Assembly (NCBI GenBank): GCA_965221625.1 | Contig: OZ244903.1 | Location: 1,550,001 to 1,614,000 of the forward strand | DNA length: 64,000 bases | Source of the DNA: Bin127 sp965221625 | GTDB lineage: Bacteria > Chloroflexota > Dehalococcoidia > Lucifugimonadales > Lucifugimonadaceae | Reading direction: 5' to 3' | Shown: positions 25,866 through 35,782 of the stretch, one piece after another | Position numbering within the stretch: position 1 is the stretch's first letter | How the letters are laid out: every line of letters begins with the position of its first letter | Translations under genes and position numbers: made by a program | The notes under the pieces: model-generated | Database searches by the model: none | The model's input: only the letters and a program-made list of their open reading frames with translations | Told to the model about the DNA's origin: nothing

Positions 25866-26768
25866 ATGAAGTCGCTCATTACCGGCGCAAGTGGCTATAT
25901 CGGACAAGCACTAACCGAACGACTACTTGCGGACGGCCATGAGGTCGTCCACTTTGTACGACGCAGCCCAAGCGCGGATTCACACATCAGCGAAATCCAA
26001 TGGGATCCGCAGAATGCCCATTCTGTCGACATTGACGAACTGGGCGAGATCGACGCCGTCTTCAACCTTTCGGGAGCGACTGTGGCGAAACGCTGGACTC
26101 CCGAGTACATCGAGCTCATTCGAGACAGTCGTATCGGAACAACCGAAACCTTGGTTGAAATCTGCCGTCGCATGTCGATGGCACCGAAAGTCCTGATTAC
26201 GGCATCGGGACTGGCGATATACGGCGATCGCGGCGACGAGCAACTGACCGAGGAGAGTAAACGCGGCGATGGGATCTTGGCCGACATCGCGGTGCCGTGG
26301 GAGGAATCGACGGCTAAGGCCTCGGAGTTTGGCGTGCGTACTGCTACAGCACGTTTCGGCATGGTGATGGGCAACGACGGGGGCGCACTGCCCGCATTGG
26401 CCAAACCGTTCCGGTATGGATTGGGAGGTAGATTGGGCAACGGCCGGCAGTGGACTCCTTGGGTGCATATCGATGACGCTGTGTCAGCCATGCTGTTCAT
26501 CGCCCAAAACGACAGAATCGATGGTCCCGTGATCGTCGCCTCGCCGGGTGTTGTCAGGAATGCGGAGTTGGCGCGCGCGATCGCCAATGTATTAGGGCGT
26601 CCGAGTTTCGGTTGGATGCCGGCCGTCGTGGCGCGATTGGCGGTTGGAAACTACATCCAAGAGCTAGCAATCGATAGTTGCTTGGCGGTGCCCGAGAAGT
26701 TGCTCAACGCTGGCTTCGAGTTCCGGTACCGCGACATTCGAGATTGCCTCCGTCAAGCACTCGGTTAA
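25866..26768 (+). CDS. TIGR01777 family NAD-dependent epimerase (YfcH-like)
   Basis: A 300-residue extended SDR. It begins 'SLITGASGYIGQALTERL' (Rossmann, 3-20) and has the family marks 'GATVAKRWTPEY' and 'TASGLAIYGDRGDE', then 'PWVHIDDAV', with the DUF1731-type C-terminus 'VPEKLLNAGFEFRYRDI'. ATG 25866 is chosen because an upstream in-frame start at 25845 would overlap the SDR gene and add non-homologous residues. Its function is unknown in the YfcH/SulA group; coupled to the SDR. Confidence 0.86.
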   Translation: MKSLITGASGYIGQALTERLLADGHEVVHFVRRSPSADSHISEIQWDPQNAHSVDIDELGEIDAVFNLSGATVAKRWTPEYIELIRDSRIGTTETLVEICRRMSMAPKVLITASGLAIYGDRGDEQLTEESKRGDGILADIAVPWEESTAKASEFGVRTATARFGMVMGNDGGALPALAKPFRYGLGGRLGNGRQWTPWVHIDDAVSAMLFIAQNDRIDGPVIVASPGVVRNAELARAIANVLGRPSFGWMPAVVARLAVGNYIQELAIDSCLAVPEKLLNAGFEFRYRDIRDCLRQALG

Positions 26769-26818
26769 ACGGCGTGGCGGAGAGTCGATCTCGTCGTCAC
26801 CGGAAATCTACGATTTTT

Positions 26819-29473
26819 TCAAGCTCGCTGTTGCCCCATCATCTGGCGGAGCACGTAAGGCAAGAGACCGCCGTGCCGGTAGTATTCGGCTTCGATTGCA
26901 GTGTCGACGCGGCACAGTGCTTCAAACACTGTTGACGCACCGCCATCGCGAGTCGCGGTAACCTGCAAGGTCGCTCCTGGTTCCACCGTCGCACCGAGTC
27001 CTTCAATCGTGTAAGTCTCGGTTCCGTCCAAACCCAGTGACGCCGCGTTCTGGCCCGCCAAATACTGGAGCGGCACAACACCCATGCCGACGAGGTTTGC
27101 CCGATGGATGCGCTCGTAGCTCTCGGCGATAACCGCCCGGACCCCGAGCAACATCGGGCCCTTGGCAGCCCAGTCTCGAGAGCTGCCGGTGCCGTACTCT
27201 TTGCCGGCTAGGACGACCAGCGGCACGCCTTCCTCGCGATAACGCTGCGCGGCGTCGAATATCCGCATCGTCTCCATAGTCGGAAAGTGAACTGTCCAAT
27301 CACCTTCGTAGTCCGGGGTTAGTCGGTTTCGCAGCCTAATATTCCCAAACGTCCCTCGCATCATGACGTTGTGATTCCCGCGTCGCGAACCGTAGGAGTT
27401 GAAGGCACGGCGCGGCACGTCGTTCGCAACTAGGTGTTGTCCAGATGGAGCACTCGGTGGGATGCTCCCAGCCGGCGAAATGTGATCTGTCGTCACTGAA
27501 TCGCCTACGCTGACGAGGACGCGCGCACCAACGATCTCATCGCGCGACGACGGCTCTAGTTCAAAACCGTCAAAGTAGGGAGGCGGTTGAATGTAGGTGC
27601 TGCCGCGGTCCCATTGGAACTGTTGCCCAGTCGCCGCCTCCAGTTCTTGCCACTGCTCAGGTCCTTCGTAGACGCTTCCATAACGATCGTTGAACTGGTC
27701 AACGCCGACCGCACCGGCAACGGTCTGCGCGATCTCGCGTTGGCTCGGCCAGATGTCAGAAAGATACACTGCCTCGCCGTCACTCGACATGCCAATGGGA
27801 TCTCGCGTCAGGTCAACGTCGATACTGCCTGCAAGGGCGTACGCAACGACGAGCATAGGTGATGCGAGATAGTTCGCCTTCACTTGGGGATGCACGCGCC
27901 CTTCGAAGTTGCGGTTGCCGCTCAACACCGCAACTGCAGCAAGATCATGATCGGCAACTGCGTCAGCGACATCCTGCGGCAACGGTCCTGAGTTTCCGAT
28001 ACAGGTCGTACAACCATATCCGACAGTTTGGAAACCTAAGTCTTCAAGAGGACCTGAGAGTCCGGCACGATCGAGATAGTCAGTAACCACCTTCGAGCCG
28101 GGTGCAAGGCTGCTCTTCACCCACCATTTGCGTTCAAGACCTTTTTCGACGGCGTTTCTCGCGAGGAGTCCGGCTCCTACCATCACGGAAGGGTTGGACG
28201 TGTTGGTGCAGCTAGTTATCGCGGCGATGACCACCGAGCCATCGCTCACATCGGCACCGTTTCTAGACGATTCCGGGAATGCTGCGTCGAAATTTCCTGG
28301 TACCTCACTAAGCAACACCCGGTCTTGCGGACGCTTCGGTCCGGCCATGCTTGGTTCGACATCGCCCAAATCGAACTCGAGTGCGACGGTGTATTGTAGA
28401 TCGTCTTGCTCGGAAGGAGTGAGGCGATTCAGTTTGGCGTAGTGTTCCACCATAGAGACCGTCGCCTCAGATCGACCTGTGCGGCGCAGATAATCGATCG
28501 TCTGATCGTCAATCGGAAAGAAACCGCAAGTCGCGCCATACTCCGGTGCCATGTTGCCGATCGTTGCGCGGTCTGCAACCGGGAGTGTAGCCAAGCCCGG
28601 ACCGTAGAATTCGACGAACCGCTCGACAACGCCGACAGATCGCAACATTTCGGTGATGGCGAGTACGAGATCGGTTGCCGTTGCTCCTTCGCTCAGTTCA
28701 CCGGTCAGTTTAACGCCGACGACTTCCGGAACCAGCATGTAGTACGGTTGCCCGAGCATCACTGCTTCCGCTTCGATCCCGCCAACGCCCCATCCGAGCA
28801 CACCGAGGCCGTTGATCATCGTCGTATGTGAATCGGTACCAACGCAAGTGTCCGGGTAGACGATCGTCGCGCCTTCGTATTCCGAAGTCAACACGGCGGA
28901 GGCGAGGAACTCGAGGTTGACTTGGTGGACAATCCCAGTGCCCGGAGGCACGACAAGCATATTGTCGAATGCTGATTGCGACCACTTCAGCAGCTTGTAT
29001 CGCTCCACGTTGCGCTCGAACTCGAGGTCGATGTTGCGGGCGAGTGCTCCTTCGCTATTGAAGAAGTCAACCTGCACCGAGTGGTCGATAACTAGGTCGG
29101 AATGAACGACTGGGTTGATGATGCTTGGGTCGCCGCCTTTTTCTGCGACAGCATCTCGCATCGCAGCTAGGTCAACAACTACCGGCACGCCAGTGAAGTC
29201 TTGCAGTGTAACGCGGCCCGGCATGTACGGGAATTCAGTAGCTGGCGTCGCTTCGGGTGACCACGATGCGACCAGCCGCACGTCGTCCTCATCTGCCGAT
29301 CCGACATCGGCGTTTCGCAAGACGTTTTCAAGGAGCACTCGAATCGAGAACGGCAACCTCGAGATGTTGCACAACCCGGCCGATTCGAGGGACGCGATGT
29401 CGTAGTACTGGTAGTCCCTTCCGTCAATGCTGAACCGCTTCAGGGAGTTGAACGGCGAGCTAGGCATTTGCAC
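26819..29473 (-). CDS. acnA: Aconitate hydratase A
   Basis: An 884-residue aconitase of the AcnA/IRP type, isomerising citrate and isocitrate in the TCA and glyoxylate cycles. The [4Fe-4S] ligands are C422 in 'TSCTNTSNP', and C488 and C491 in 'GYGCTTCIGNSG'. The swivel domain C-terminus has 'GKEYGTGSSRDWAAKGP' and 'ESYERIHRANLVGMGV'. Full length for the family. Start ATG 29473; an internal Met three codons later is an alternative. It is divergent from the lactonase gene. The malate synthase gene lies 20 kb away; isocitrate lyase is not in the window. Confidence 0.95.
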   Translation of the reverse strand: MQMPSSPFNSLKRFSIDGRDYQYYDIASLESAGLCNISRLPFSIRVLLENVLRNADVGSADEDDVRLVASWSPEATPATEFPYMPGRVTLQDFTGVPVVVDLAAMRDAVAEKGGDPSIINPVVHSDLVIDHSVQVDFFNSEGALARNIDLEFERNVERYKLLKWSQSAFDNMLVVPPGTGIVHQVNLEFLASAVLTSEYEGATIVYPDTCVGTDSHTTMINGLGVLGWGVGGIEAEAVMLGQPYYMLVPEVVGVKLTGELSEGATATDLVLAITEMLRSVGVVERFVEFYGPGLATLPVADRATIGNMAPEYGATCGFFPIDDQTIDYLRRTGRSEATVSMVEHYAKLNRLTPSEQDDLQYTVALEFDLGDVEPSMAGPKRPQDRVLLSEVPGNFDAAFPESSRNGADVSDGSVVIAAITSCTNTSNPSVMVGAGLLARNAVEKGLERKWWVKSSLAPGSKVVTDYLDRAGLSGPLEDLGFQTVGYGCTTCIGNSGPLPQDVADAVADHDLAAVAVLSGNRNFEGRVHPQVKANYLASPMLVVAYALAGSIDVDLTRDPIGMSSDGEAVYLSDIWPSQREIAQTVAGAVGVDQFNDRYGSVYEGPEQWQELEAATGQQFQWDRGSTYIQPPPYFDGFELEPSSRDEIVGARVLVSVGDSVTTDHISPAGSIPPSAPSGQHLVANDVPRRAFNSYGSRRGNHNVMMRGTFGNIRLRNRLTPDYEGDWTVHFPTMETMRIFDAAQRYREEGVPLVVLAGKEYGTGSSRDWAAKGPMLLGVRAVIAESYERIHRANLVGMGVVPLQYLAGQNAASLGLDGTETYTIEGLGATVEPGATLQVTATRDGGASTVFEALCRVDTAIEAEYYRHGGLLPYVLRQMMGQQRA

Positions 29474-29600
29474 TCCAAGTTTCTTGATGTGAACGGTATC
29501 CTCGCTAGATTCCTAAATGTATCAGCGATTCTTCTCAACCGAATCTGGCGTATCATTTCAGCGCAGGCAAGGCGGACTTCGCGAAAGGCAGGACTCTCCC

Positions 29601-30695
29601 ATGGGACAACCCAAAGACCAATTGGTATTCGTTGGAACTTACACGAACTTGGGTGCCAAAGGGATCTACACCTGCCTACTCGACGGCGCAACCGGTCGAT
29701 TATCCGAACAGTCGGTAGCCACTGACAGCGGTCCCAATCCGTCTTTCGTCACGCTGCATCCAAACGGGAAAAACCTCTACTCCGTCGCCGAAGTCAACGA
29801 TTTCGATGGTGACGATGCTGGCGGCGTCCACGCCTACAGCATCGGTGACGACGGTACGCTGTCCATAATCGACAAGCAGTCGACGAAGGGTACGGGTCCG
29901 TGCCATTTGGTCGTTGAGCAAACTGGCAAGTACCTCTTCGTCGCCAACTACGCCGGCGGCAGTGTGGCGATGTTCGCGATCAATGAGGACGGGAGCTTGA
30001 ACGAGGCGTGCGACTTCCATCAACACGTCGGAGGGAGCAACGTAGTTCCTTCCCGACAGGGGGAGCCGCACGCTCACTCGGTGACGGTCGATCCTACGAA
30101 CCGACGACTCATCGTCTGTGACCTTGGCCTCGACAAGGTTCTGGTCTACGACATCGACCACGAAGCTGGGAAGATAAATCTCAACGAAGACGCATCTGCC
30201 GACACCCGCCCTGGTGAGGGACCTCGGCACTTCGCCTTCCATCCGGATGGCAAAACGGGGTTTGCGATAAACGAAATTGGCTTGACGATTAGCGCGTACG
30301 ACTACGACTCGGTTAACGGCAAACTTGAAGAGACGCATTGGGTCGCTACTGCGCGACCTGAGGTCGTATACGAAGAAGGCAACAGCACCGCTGACATCCA
30401 TGTCTCACCTGATGGCAAGCACGTTTATGGTTCAAACCGCGGACACGACACGCTGGCGATCTACGAGTGGAATGCCGATGCCCGACGCCTGACTTACATC
30501 GCGAACGAGTCGACCCGAGGCAACACGCCGAGGAACTTCCAACTCGACCCGACCGGCACTTGGCTCTTGGCGGCGAACCAAGACAGCGGCACGATTCACA
30601 CATTCCGGCGCGACCCCAAAAGCGGGAAACTGACGCATACCGGACACATGATCTCCATCCCGGGACCGGTCTGCATCCAGATGCGCGACGTCTAG
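29601..30695 (+). CDS. Lactonase family protein (6-phosphogluconolactonase-type beta-propeller)
   Basis: A 364-residue seven-bladed beta-propeller of the Pgl/YbhE lactonase family (PF10282). Repeated 'VSPDGKHVYGSNRG'- and 'HPDGKTGFAINE'-like strands recur about every 50 residues, starting 'DQLVFVGTYTNLGAKGIYT'. Family members open 6-phosphogluconolactone or other sugar lactones. ATG 29601 fits the homologous N-terminus and has 'AGGCAGGA' upstream; the longer frame from 29517 adds unrelated residues. The active-site residues are not assigned here. Cytosolic, no signal peptide. Confidence 0.85.
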   Translation: MGQPKDQLVFVGTYTNLGAKGIYTCLLDGATGRLSEQSVATDSGPNPSFVTLHPNGKNLYSVAEVNDFDGDDAGGVHAYSIGDDGTLSIIDKQSTKGTGPCHLVVEQTGKYLFVANYAGGSVAMFAINEDGSLNEACDFHQHVGGSNVVPSRQGEPHAHSVTVDPTNRRLIVCDLGLDKVLVYDIDHEAGKINLNEDASADTRPGEGPRHFAFHPDGKTGFAINEIGLTISAYDYDSVNGKLEETHWVATARPEVVYEEGNSTADIHVSPDGKHVYGSNRGHDTLAIYEWNADARRLTYIANESTRGNTPRNFQLDPTGTWLLAANQDSGTIHTFRRDPKSGKLTHTGHMISIPGPVCIQMRDV

Positions 30696-30788
30696 AATGC
30701 GAGCGTAAGAGAAGGGCACGTTGATCTGTGCTGGTCCGAAAATCATCTTCTCGGCGAGATCGCGCGCCGGGATCACCGCAGAGTTAGT

Positions 30789-31832
30789 TCACTGCAATGG
30801 CAACCAAGGTTGAAACCAAGCAGGGGTCGTCGTCAGTCGAATCTCGTCGACCCACTTGACCCAGTCGTAACCGCGCCGACCCGGTACCACCAAACGAAGC
30901 GGCGCGCCGTGTCCGTGGGAGAGCGGATCGCCACCTAACCTAGTTGCGAGCATCAACTTACTGAATTCCGAAACGGCATATCGGCGCGTGTAACCGGTAA
31001 CCGAATGAACGATCACCGAAGCAGTTTCGCTGTTCGATCCGATGTCTTGCATGACGTCTGAGAGCATGACGCCGCCCCAGATCTGAGACGAATACCATCC
31101 ACCAGTGCAGTCCAATGTCGCGTCGATCTCGGCAAGACTCGTTGATCCTGATTCGGCTTCAAGATCGACAATCGAATAGAAGGTAACGTCGCCGATTAGG
31201 TCGACGATCCTCAATCGCCAAGCGTCGACGTCGATGCGAGCCGGATTGTCGTTGAGCCACGAAGTCGTCGGGAAGGCGTTGCCTTCGTACGAACGTCGCT
31301 CATGCGAACCAGTGAAACGTCGTTGCGCTCCCGCCGTCGGAATCGCGTGGACGATGCGCTCTGACGCTAACCAACCCGCGATGCCGGCAACCACGAATGA
31401 TCCGAAGCGTAGCGCATCGCGTCGCTCTCGACTGAAACCAACACGGAACCTGGCTGTGTACGCCCACGCGTGCCAGACGATGAACGGCATAATTGCAGCA
31501 CCGGCGTAAATGTGCAGACTCATGCCAGTTACGCCTTCGATCGCCCAAAATCCGCCGATGCTCCATACGAGTCCGATGCACAAAGCAACTAGCAATAACG
31601 CCGACAGCAAGACCGCGACGCCGCGCGGCCGACCGCGTGCCGATCGTTGGATCGACCGGGCCGCCAACGCAACCTTCCAGATCAACGCTGCGATGATGCT
31701 GTACCCCAGGACACCGTGAATCCGCAGAAACACCCCGTTGTCGGGATTCCCACTCATCAACCCAAGCGCACCGGTCACCAACTCGCCGATCACCAAAATC
31801 AGCAGAATGAGGTTGACCCACTTGTAGCGCAT
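30789..31832 (-). CDS. Fused membrane heme b domain and sulfite-oxidase-type molybdopterin domain
   Basis: A 347-residue fusion. The N-terminal half (1-165) has about five membrane helices with His residues placed like heme ligands in 'LRIHGVLG', 'SLHIYAG' and 'VWHAWAY', resembling cytochrome b561/DUF4405. The C-terminal half (about 180-347) is the SUOX-type molybdopterin fold, with the Mo-coordinating C242 in 'LDCTGGW' and 'GHGAPLRLVVPGRRGYDWVKWV'. Bacterial MsrP/MsrQ has these parts as separate proteins with a Tat signal. Here they are one chain, the molybdenum domain presumably outside the membrane. Substrate unknown: sulfite, a sulfoxide or another oxo-compound. Confidence 0.82.
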   Translation of the reverse strand: MRYKWVNLILLILVIGELVTGALGLMSGNPDNGVFLRIHGVLGYSIIAALIWKVALAARSIQRSARGRPRGVAVLLSALLLVALCIGLVWSIGGFWAIEGVTGMSLHIYAGAAIMPFIVWHAWAYTARFRVGFSRERRDALRFGSFVVAGIAGWLASERIVHAIPTAGAQRRFTGSHERRSYEGNAFPTTSWLNDNPARIDVDAWRLRIVDLIGDVTFYSIVDLEAESGSTSLAEIDATLDCTGGWYSSQIWGGVMLSDVMQDIGSNSETASVIVHSVTGYTRRYAVSEFSKLMLATRLGGDPLSHGHGAPLRLVVPGRRGYDWVKWVDEIRLTTTPAWFQPWLPLQ

Positions 31833-31873
31833 ACAGCGATAGTGCCTCAGGTAGGCAGCGCGAAGACGTTCGA

Positions 31874-32194
31874 CTAATCGTCGAGCATCTTGTCTGAGGT
31901 CATGAGTTCCCAGAACTCAATCTTTTGCCAGTCGATGAGTTCGCGGATTTTGCCGCCGATCTCTAATGCTTCTGGAGGGATTGACGCGCCGGAAGCGAAC
32001 GGCGAACCCAAGACCTCCTGGGTCCATTCCAGGACTACTTGGTCCATCTCGCCGGGTACAGTGCCCGGATTGAAGTAAACCTGCCCTAGGGAGCGACCCG
32101 CGCTCTCGTAGAGATCCTGCTGCATGCGGACCAATGAGGCTACTAGTCTCGCTTGCCGATACTTCGCTTGGTAGGTTCTTCGCAACATATACAT
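31874..32194 (-). CDS. Hypothetical protein, 106 residues
   Basis: A small soluble protein with no family I recognise. It is Gln- and Glu-rich in the middle, contains 'VYFNPGTVPGEMDQVVLEW', and ends with acidic residues. GAGG lies 6 bases before ATG 32194, and codon use is like the neighbours, so it looks genuine. It sits 41 bases upstream of the molybdopterin gene on the same strand and could be cotranscribed. Confidence 0.55.
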   Translation of the reverse strand: MYMLRRTYQAKYRQARLVASLVRMQQDLYESAGRSLGQVYFNPGTVPGEMDQVVLEWTQEVLGSPFASGASIPPEALEIGGKIRELIDWQKIEFWELMTSDKMLDD

Positions 32195-32321
32195 ATTTCG
32201 CCTCGATTCAGCCCCTGTCGGTCAATGGTGTCGGGAATCAGCGCGATTCCATCGGTCGACGGTTACCATGTTACTGGTGGATTAGTCGCGTCTTTCGGAC
32301 GCCGATTTTGCGGATTTCAAG

Positions 32322-33452
32322 TTGAGGATAGGTGCAACAAAGGAACGCGCTAACGGTGAACGACGTGTCGCCGTTTCCCCGGACCTGGCAACGTCGCTTA
32401 CCCAGGCAGGGCACCAAGTCGCAATTGAATCTGGGTGTGGCGAGAGTGCCGGATTCGCCGATGAAATCTATACCAAGAGTGGATGCGAAGTCGATTCTGA
32501 CGTCGGAAAAATCCTCGCGTCTTCGGATCTGCTGTTAAAGGTGCAGAAACCGCTGCCAGACGAGATCGACCATCTGACCACTGGATCCGCGTTAGTTGCG
32601 ATACTCGACGCGCGGCGCGACGCCGAAACGGTCAATGCGTTGGCGAATGCCGGCGTTACCGCGTTTGCGATGGAGTTGGTACCTCGCATCGCGCGCGCAC
32701 AGAGCATGGACGTGCTCTCGTCGCAAGCATCTATCGCCGGTTACAAGGCGGCGTTGATGGCAGCAGATTCGCTGAGTCGCTTCTTCCCGATGATGATGAC
32801 GGCGGCTGGCACGCTGCCGCCTGCCCGCGTGTTGGTCATCGGAGCCGGCGTCGCCGGTTTGCAGGCGATTGCTACTGCCAAGCGTTTGGGTGCCGAAGTG
32901 TTTGGGTTCGACGTTAGGGCGGCGGCAGGGGAGCAGGTCGAAAGCCTTGGCGCAAGGTTCATCCCTCCGCCAGACGTTCAAGACGCCGAAGGTGCCGGTG
33001 GATATGCCAGAGAACAGACCACCGATGAAAATCAACGTCAACGAGATTATCTGGCCGAGCACGTAGAACGCGCCGACGTCGTGATCACGACCGCCGCGAT
33101 TCCCGGTCGCCAAGCACCGCTGTTGGTCGAATCTGCGACCGTGAAACGGATGCGGCCGGGGAGTGTCATCATCGACCTCGCCGCCGAAACTGGCGGCAAC
33201 GTCGAAGCTACAGTAGCCGGTGAAGACACCGACGTAAAAGGCGTCAAAGTCCTCGGCCCGATGAACGTTCCGTCGATGATGCCATATCACGCTTCCATGA
33301 CCTACGCCCGCAACTTGCGATCACTCCTCGACCTAATCATCGACGCCGACTGTCAGCTCGCTCTCGATTTCGATGACGAAATCATTGATGCGATGTGCGT
33401 AACACACGACGGCGCGGTGCGCGGACATACGATCTGTAGAGAGGAAGATTAG
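32322..33452 (+). CDS. pntAA: NAD(P) transhydrogenase alpha subunit part 1
   Basis: A 376-residue peripheral subunit carrying domain I, the NAD(H)-binding half of proton-translocating transhydrogenase. It has the 'RRVAVSP' N-terminal motif, the Rossmann loop G174-A-G-V-A-G179, 'SLGARFI' and 'KVLGPMNVPSMMPYHASMTYA'. In organisms with the split (Rhodospirillum-type) arrangement, alpha is two genes plus a beta gene. TTG start. The membrane part, pntAB, follows seven bases after its stop. Confidence 0.92.
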   Translation: MRIGATKERANGERRVAVSPDLATSLTQAGHQVAIESGCGESAGFADEIYTKSGCEVDSDVGKILASSDLLLKVQKPLPDEIDHLTTGSALVAILDARRDAETVNALANAGVTAFAMELVPRIARAQSMDVLSSQASIAGYKAALMAADSLSRFFPMMMTAAGTLPPARVLVIGAGVAGLQAIATAKRLGAEVFGFDVRAAAGEQVESLGARFIPPPDVQDAEGAGGYAREQTTDENQRQRDYLAEHVERADVVITTAAIPGRQAPLLVESATVKRMRPGSVIIDLAAETGGNVEATVAGEDTDVKGVKVLGPMNVPSMMPYHASMTYARNLRSLLDLIIDADCQLALDFDDEIIDAMCVTHDGAVRGHTICREED

Positions 33453-33459
33453 GGCAGCG

Positions 33460-33759
33460 ATGTCGATTGAAGCACTACTGATATCAATGGCGATTTTCGT
33501 CTTGGCAATATTCGTCGGATACCTGACAATTACGCGGGTGCCACCGACGTTGCACACGCCGTTGATGTCAGGCAGCAATGCCATTTCGGGCATCGTGATT
33601 GTCGGTGCCATCATCGTCGCCGGCACAATCGGAGGAACCGTGGGAGCTGTGCTTGGTGTCGTCGCGGTTACGTTGGCGACGATCAACGTTGTCGGCGGGT
33701 ATCTCGTCACCGACCGCATGTTGAGAATGTTCCACCGCAGTGACGAGGAACGACGTTAA
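33460..33759 (+). CDS. pntAB: NAD(P) transhydrogenase alpha subunit part 2 (membrane)
   Basis: A 99-residue membrane subunit with three helices and the family signature 'PPTLHTPLMSGSNAISGI', ending at the cytosolic tail 'VTDRMLRMFHRSDEE'. It forms part of the proton channel, together with pntB. It starts seven bases after pntAA, and pntB is separated from it by an inverted 1.9-kb gene. Confidence 0.93.
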   Translation: MSIEALLISMAIFVLAIFVGYLTITRVPPTLHTPLMSGSNAISGIVIVGAIIVAGTIGGTVGAVLGVVAVTLATINVVGGYLVTDRMLRMFHRSDEERR

Positions 33760-33766
33760 CCGACAT

Positions 33767-35671
33767 CTACTGCCAAGGAAGTTCGCGATGCGGCACAGTT
33801 TCGTCGAGACGAACGTCCTTGAAAACCGAGTGCCCGTATGTCGGGAGTTCGAAGTTGTGCACCCACGGTTGAACGTTAATCTCGAAATCGAACCAATCGA
33901 CAACCATGGGCAGGACTAGAGCGCGGTCGTAGAGTTCGCACTCAACCTCTAGGAATCGCCTGAACCGTTCGGCTTCATCCGTTTCCTGAAGGGCCGCCAA
34001 AATCGCCGCTTCGATCTTGGCCCAATCACCGCCGATCGGGCTGTTAGGGAACACGCCAATCAACGACCGGAAGAATGCGTCGAGCGAAGGCCGATTCGGC
34101 GACACCACCATCAATCTGAGCTGCAACTCTCCGTTTTTCATTAACCGGTCCGCCTCGTCGCCATCGCCAATATCTGGCAAGTCGTATTCGATCCCCAGCT
34201 TGCGATTCCACTGATCGAGAATGTTGCGAACGTAGTCAGCTTGGTAGTCGCCTTCGTGAGCCCAAAAATCCACGACGTAGGTGTTCAAGTTGCTGCTGTA
34301 CTTGGATGCCTCAATCGCCTCTTGGGGTGAACTGACGACATACGTCGATCGGTCGCAATGCTGGTATTGCGGAACTAAGCGATGTGGAACGATCGTGTTG
34401 GGCCACCGCACTTCCGCGGGCGCGTAGACCTCGCCCAAATCGACGGACGAAAGCAACGCCCGTCGCACGTGTATATCGTCAAAGGGAGGACGGATCGGGT
34501 TCAACGCCAGAAACTCGGACGCCGACGGCCGTTGGCTTGCCACGAGTTTGCTTTCGGCCGTCATGCCTCCGCCGTAGTGTCCGGGCAGTTGCAACGCGTA
34601 ATCGACTAGCCCTGCGACATATGCCGATTCGATCGAACGTTCGAAAGGGAGATCGGGAGGCACGAAAATCACACCACCGATTTCCGGCGCGCGGTCCCAA
34701 TAGAAGCTGTTGGGCGCGATTGCACAGCTTTCGATCTCGGCGTCTGTCTGATACGAAATCAGCTTGAATGGGCCTGCGCCGACCGGCAAAGCTTCCGAAG
34801 TCAACGGTCGATTCGGTGCGATTTTGGTCAAGTCTGCCAATGATGAACCGGGGAAGACGTCATTGCTCCATGAAATCGTCCAACGCTCGACATTGCCGCT
34901 CTTCAAAACGAATGCAGTGGGTTGCGAGACTGACTCGGGAAACCTAGGTTCCGGCGAATTCAGGTGGATCTCCAGCGTCAATTCGTCGATTACGCGAACT
35001 CCCGCAAGCGATGAGCGCGGCTCAACACGAATGTCTTCGAACGGGTCCTGCAGTCTCAGTACGGCTTCCTCGGCGCGAACCCGTTCACCATCGCTCGCCA
35101 ATTCGTCGGCCCCGCGTATGTTGCCAAGGACCTTCCGCGCAGCTCCCCAAGGAGTCGACAGCCGCAATGCGCGCTCCCAAGACCATTTGACGTCAGCTGC
35201 GGAGACGGGGCTGCCATCGCTAAATCTCAACTCTTTGCGCAACACAAAGGTGTAACTCGAGCTGTCGTCTGAAGCCGTGAAAGATTCCGCGAGATCGAGC
35301 TCCAAAGCAGCGTCAGGTCCGGCAGTAAATCTGGTCAATCCTGCGTGGATCTCTCTCACTAACGGAAGCTCGTAGATTTCGCGGCTGTCCGCAGCTGAAT
35401 CAATCGCGGGATCGAACGCAAGGCAAACGTTTGCGATTGACAGTACCTGAGTGCTCTTGCCAACAGGGATCGTCGATAGCGGTTCAATCCGGTCGACCCC
35501 GTCCGCATTCCGGGGTTGCACGAGTGCCGGCTCAGAAGGTTTGGTTGTGGGCATCGAATCCGCTTCGCTACAAGAGATTTGCAACACCATGGCGACGCAT
35601 GCAATTGCGAACAACGAGATGCAGGTTCTGGGAGGCACCCGCGGCTTGGAGTTGGGAACCCTATGGACCAT
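33767..35671 (-). CDS. ABC-type extracellular solute-binding lipoprotein (SBP_bac_5, oligopeptide-type)
   Basis: A 634-residue protein with a signal region 'SLFAIACVAMVLQISC' whose lipobox Cys would carry the lipid anchor. The SBP_bac_5 fold follows, including 'LRFSDGSPVSAADVKWSWERAL' (the 'GxPxTAxDVxWS' signature) and 'PVGAGPFKLISY'. No permease or ATPase gene adjoins it, so it is an orphan binding protein for peptides, opines or nickel-like ligands. It lies inverted between pntAB and pntB, ending seven bases after pntAB and starting 111 bases from pntB. A paralogue with three in-frame stops is at 57282-59051. Confidence 0.85.
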   Translation of the reverse strand: MVHRVPNSKPRVPPRTCISLFAIACVAMVLQISCSEADSMPTTKPSEPALVQPRNADGVDRIEPLSTIPVGKSTQVLSIANVCLAFDPAIDSAADSREIYELPLVREIHAGLTRFTAGPDAALELDLAESFTASDDSSSYTFVLRKELRFSDGSPVSAADVKWSWERALRLSTPWGAARKVLGNIRGADELASDGERVRAEEAVLRLQDPFEDIRVEPRSSLAGVRVIDELTLEIHLNSPEPRFPESVSQPTAFVLKSGNVERWTISWSNDVFPGSSLADLTKIAPNRPLTSEALPVGAGPFKLISYQTDAEIESCAIAPNSFYWDRAPEIGGVIFVPPDLPFERSIESAYVAGLVDYALQLPGHYGGGMTAESKLVASQRPSASEFLALNPIRPPFDDIHVRRALLSSVDLGEVYAPAEVRWPNTIVPHRLVPQYQHCDRSTYVVSSPQEAIEASKYSSNLNTYVVDFWAHEGDYQADYVRNILDQWNRKLGIEYDLPDIGDGDEADRLMKNGELQLRLMVVSPNRPSLDAFFRSLIGVFPNSPIGGDWAKIEAAILAALQETDEAERFRRFLEVECELYDRALVLPMVVDWFDFEINVQPWVHNFELPTYGHSVFKDVRLDETVPHRELPWQ

Positions 35672-35782
35672 GGTTCACGTCGCGCTAGCGTGTTTCGACC
35701 TCAGGAGCAAAAAGCCCGAGTAATTCGACGCGGTACAATCTCAACCAACTTTGCGATTTTGTTTGCCGACGCGCGAATTCTG

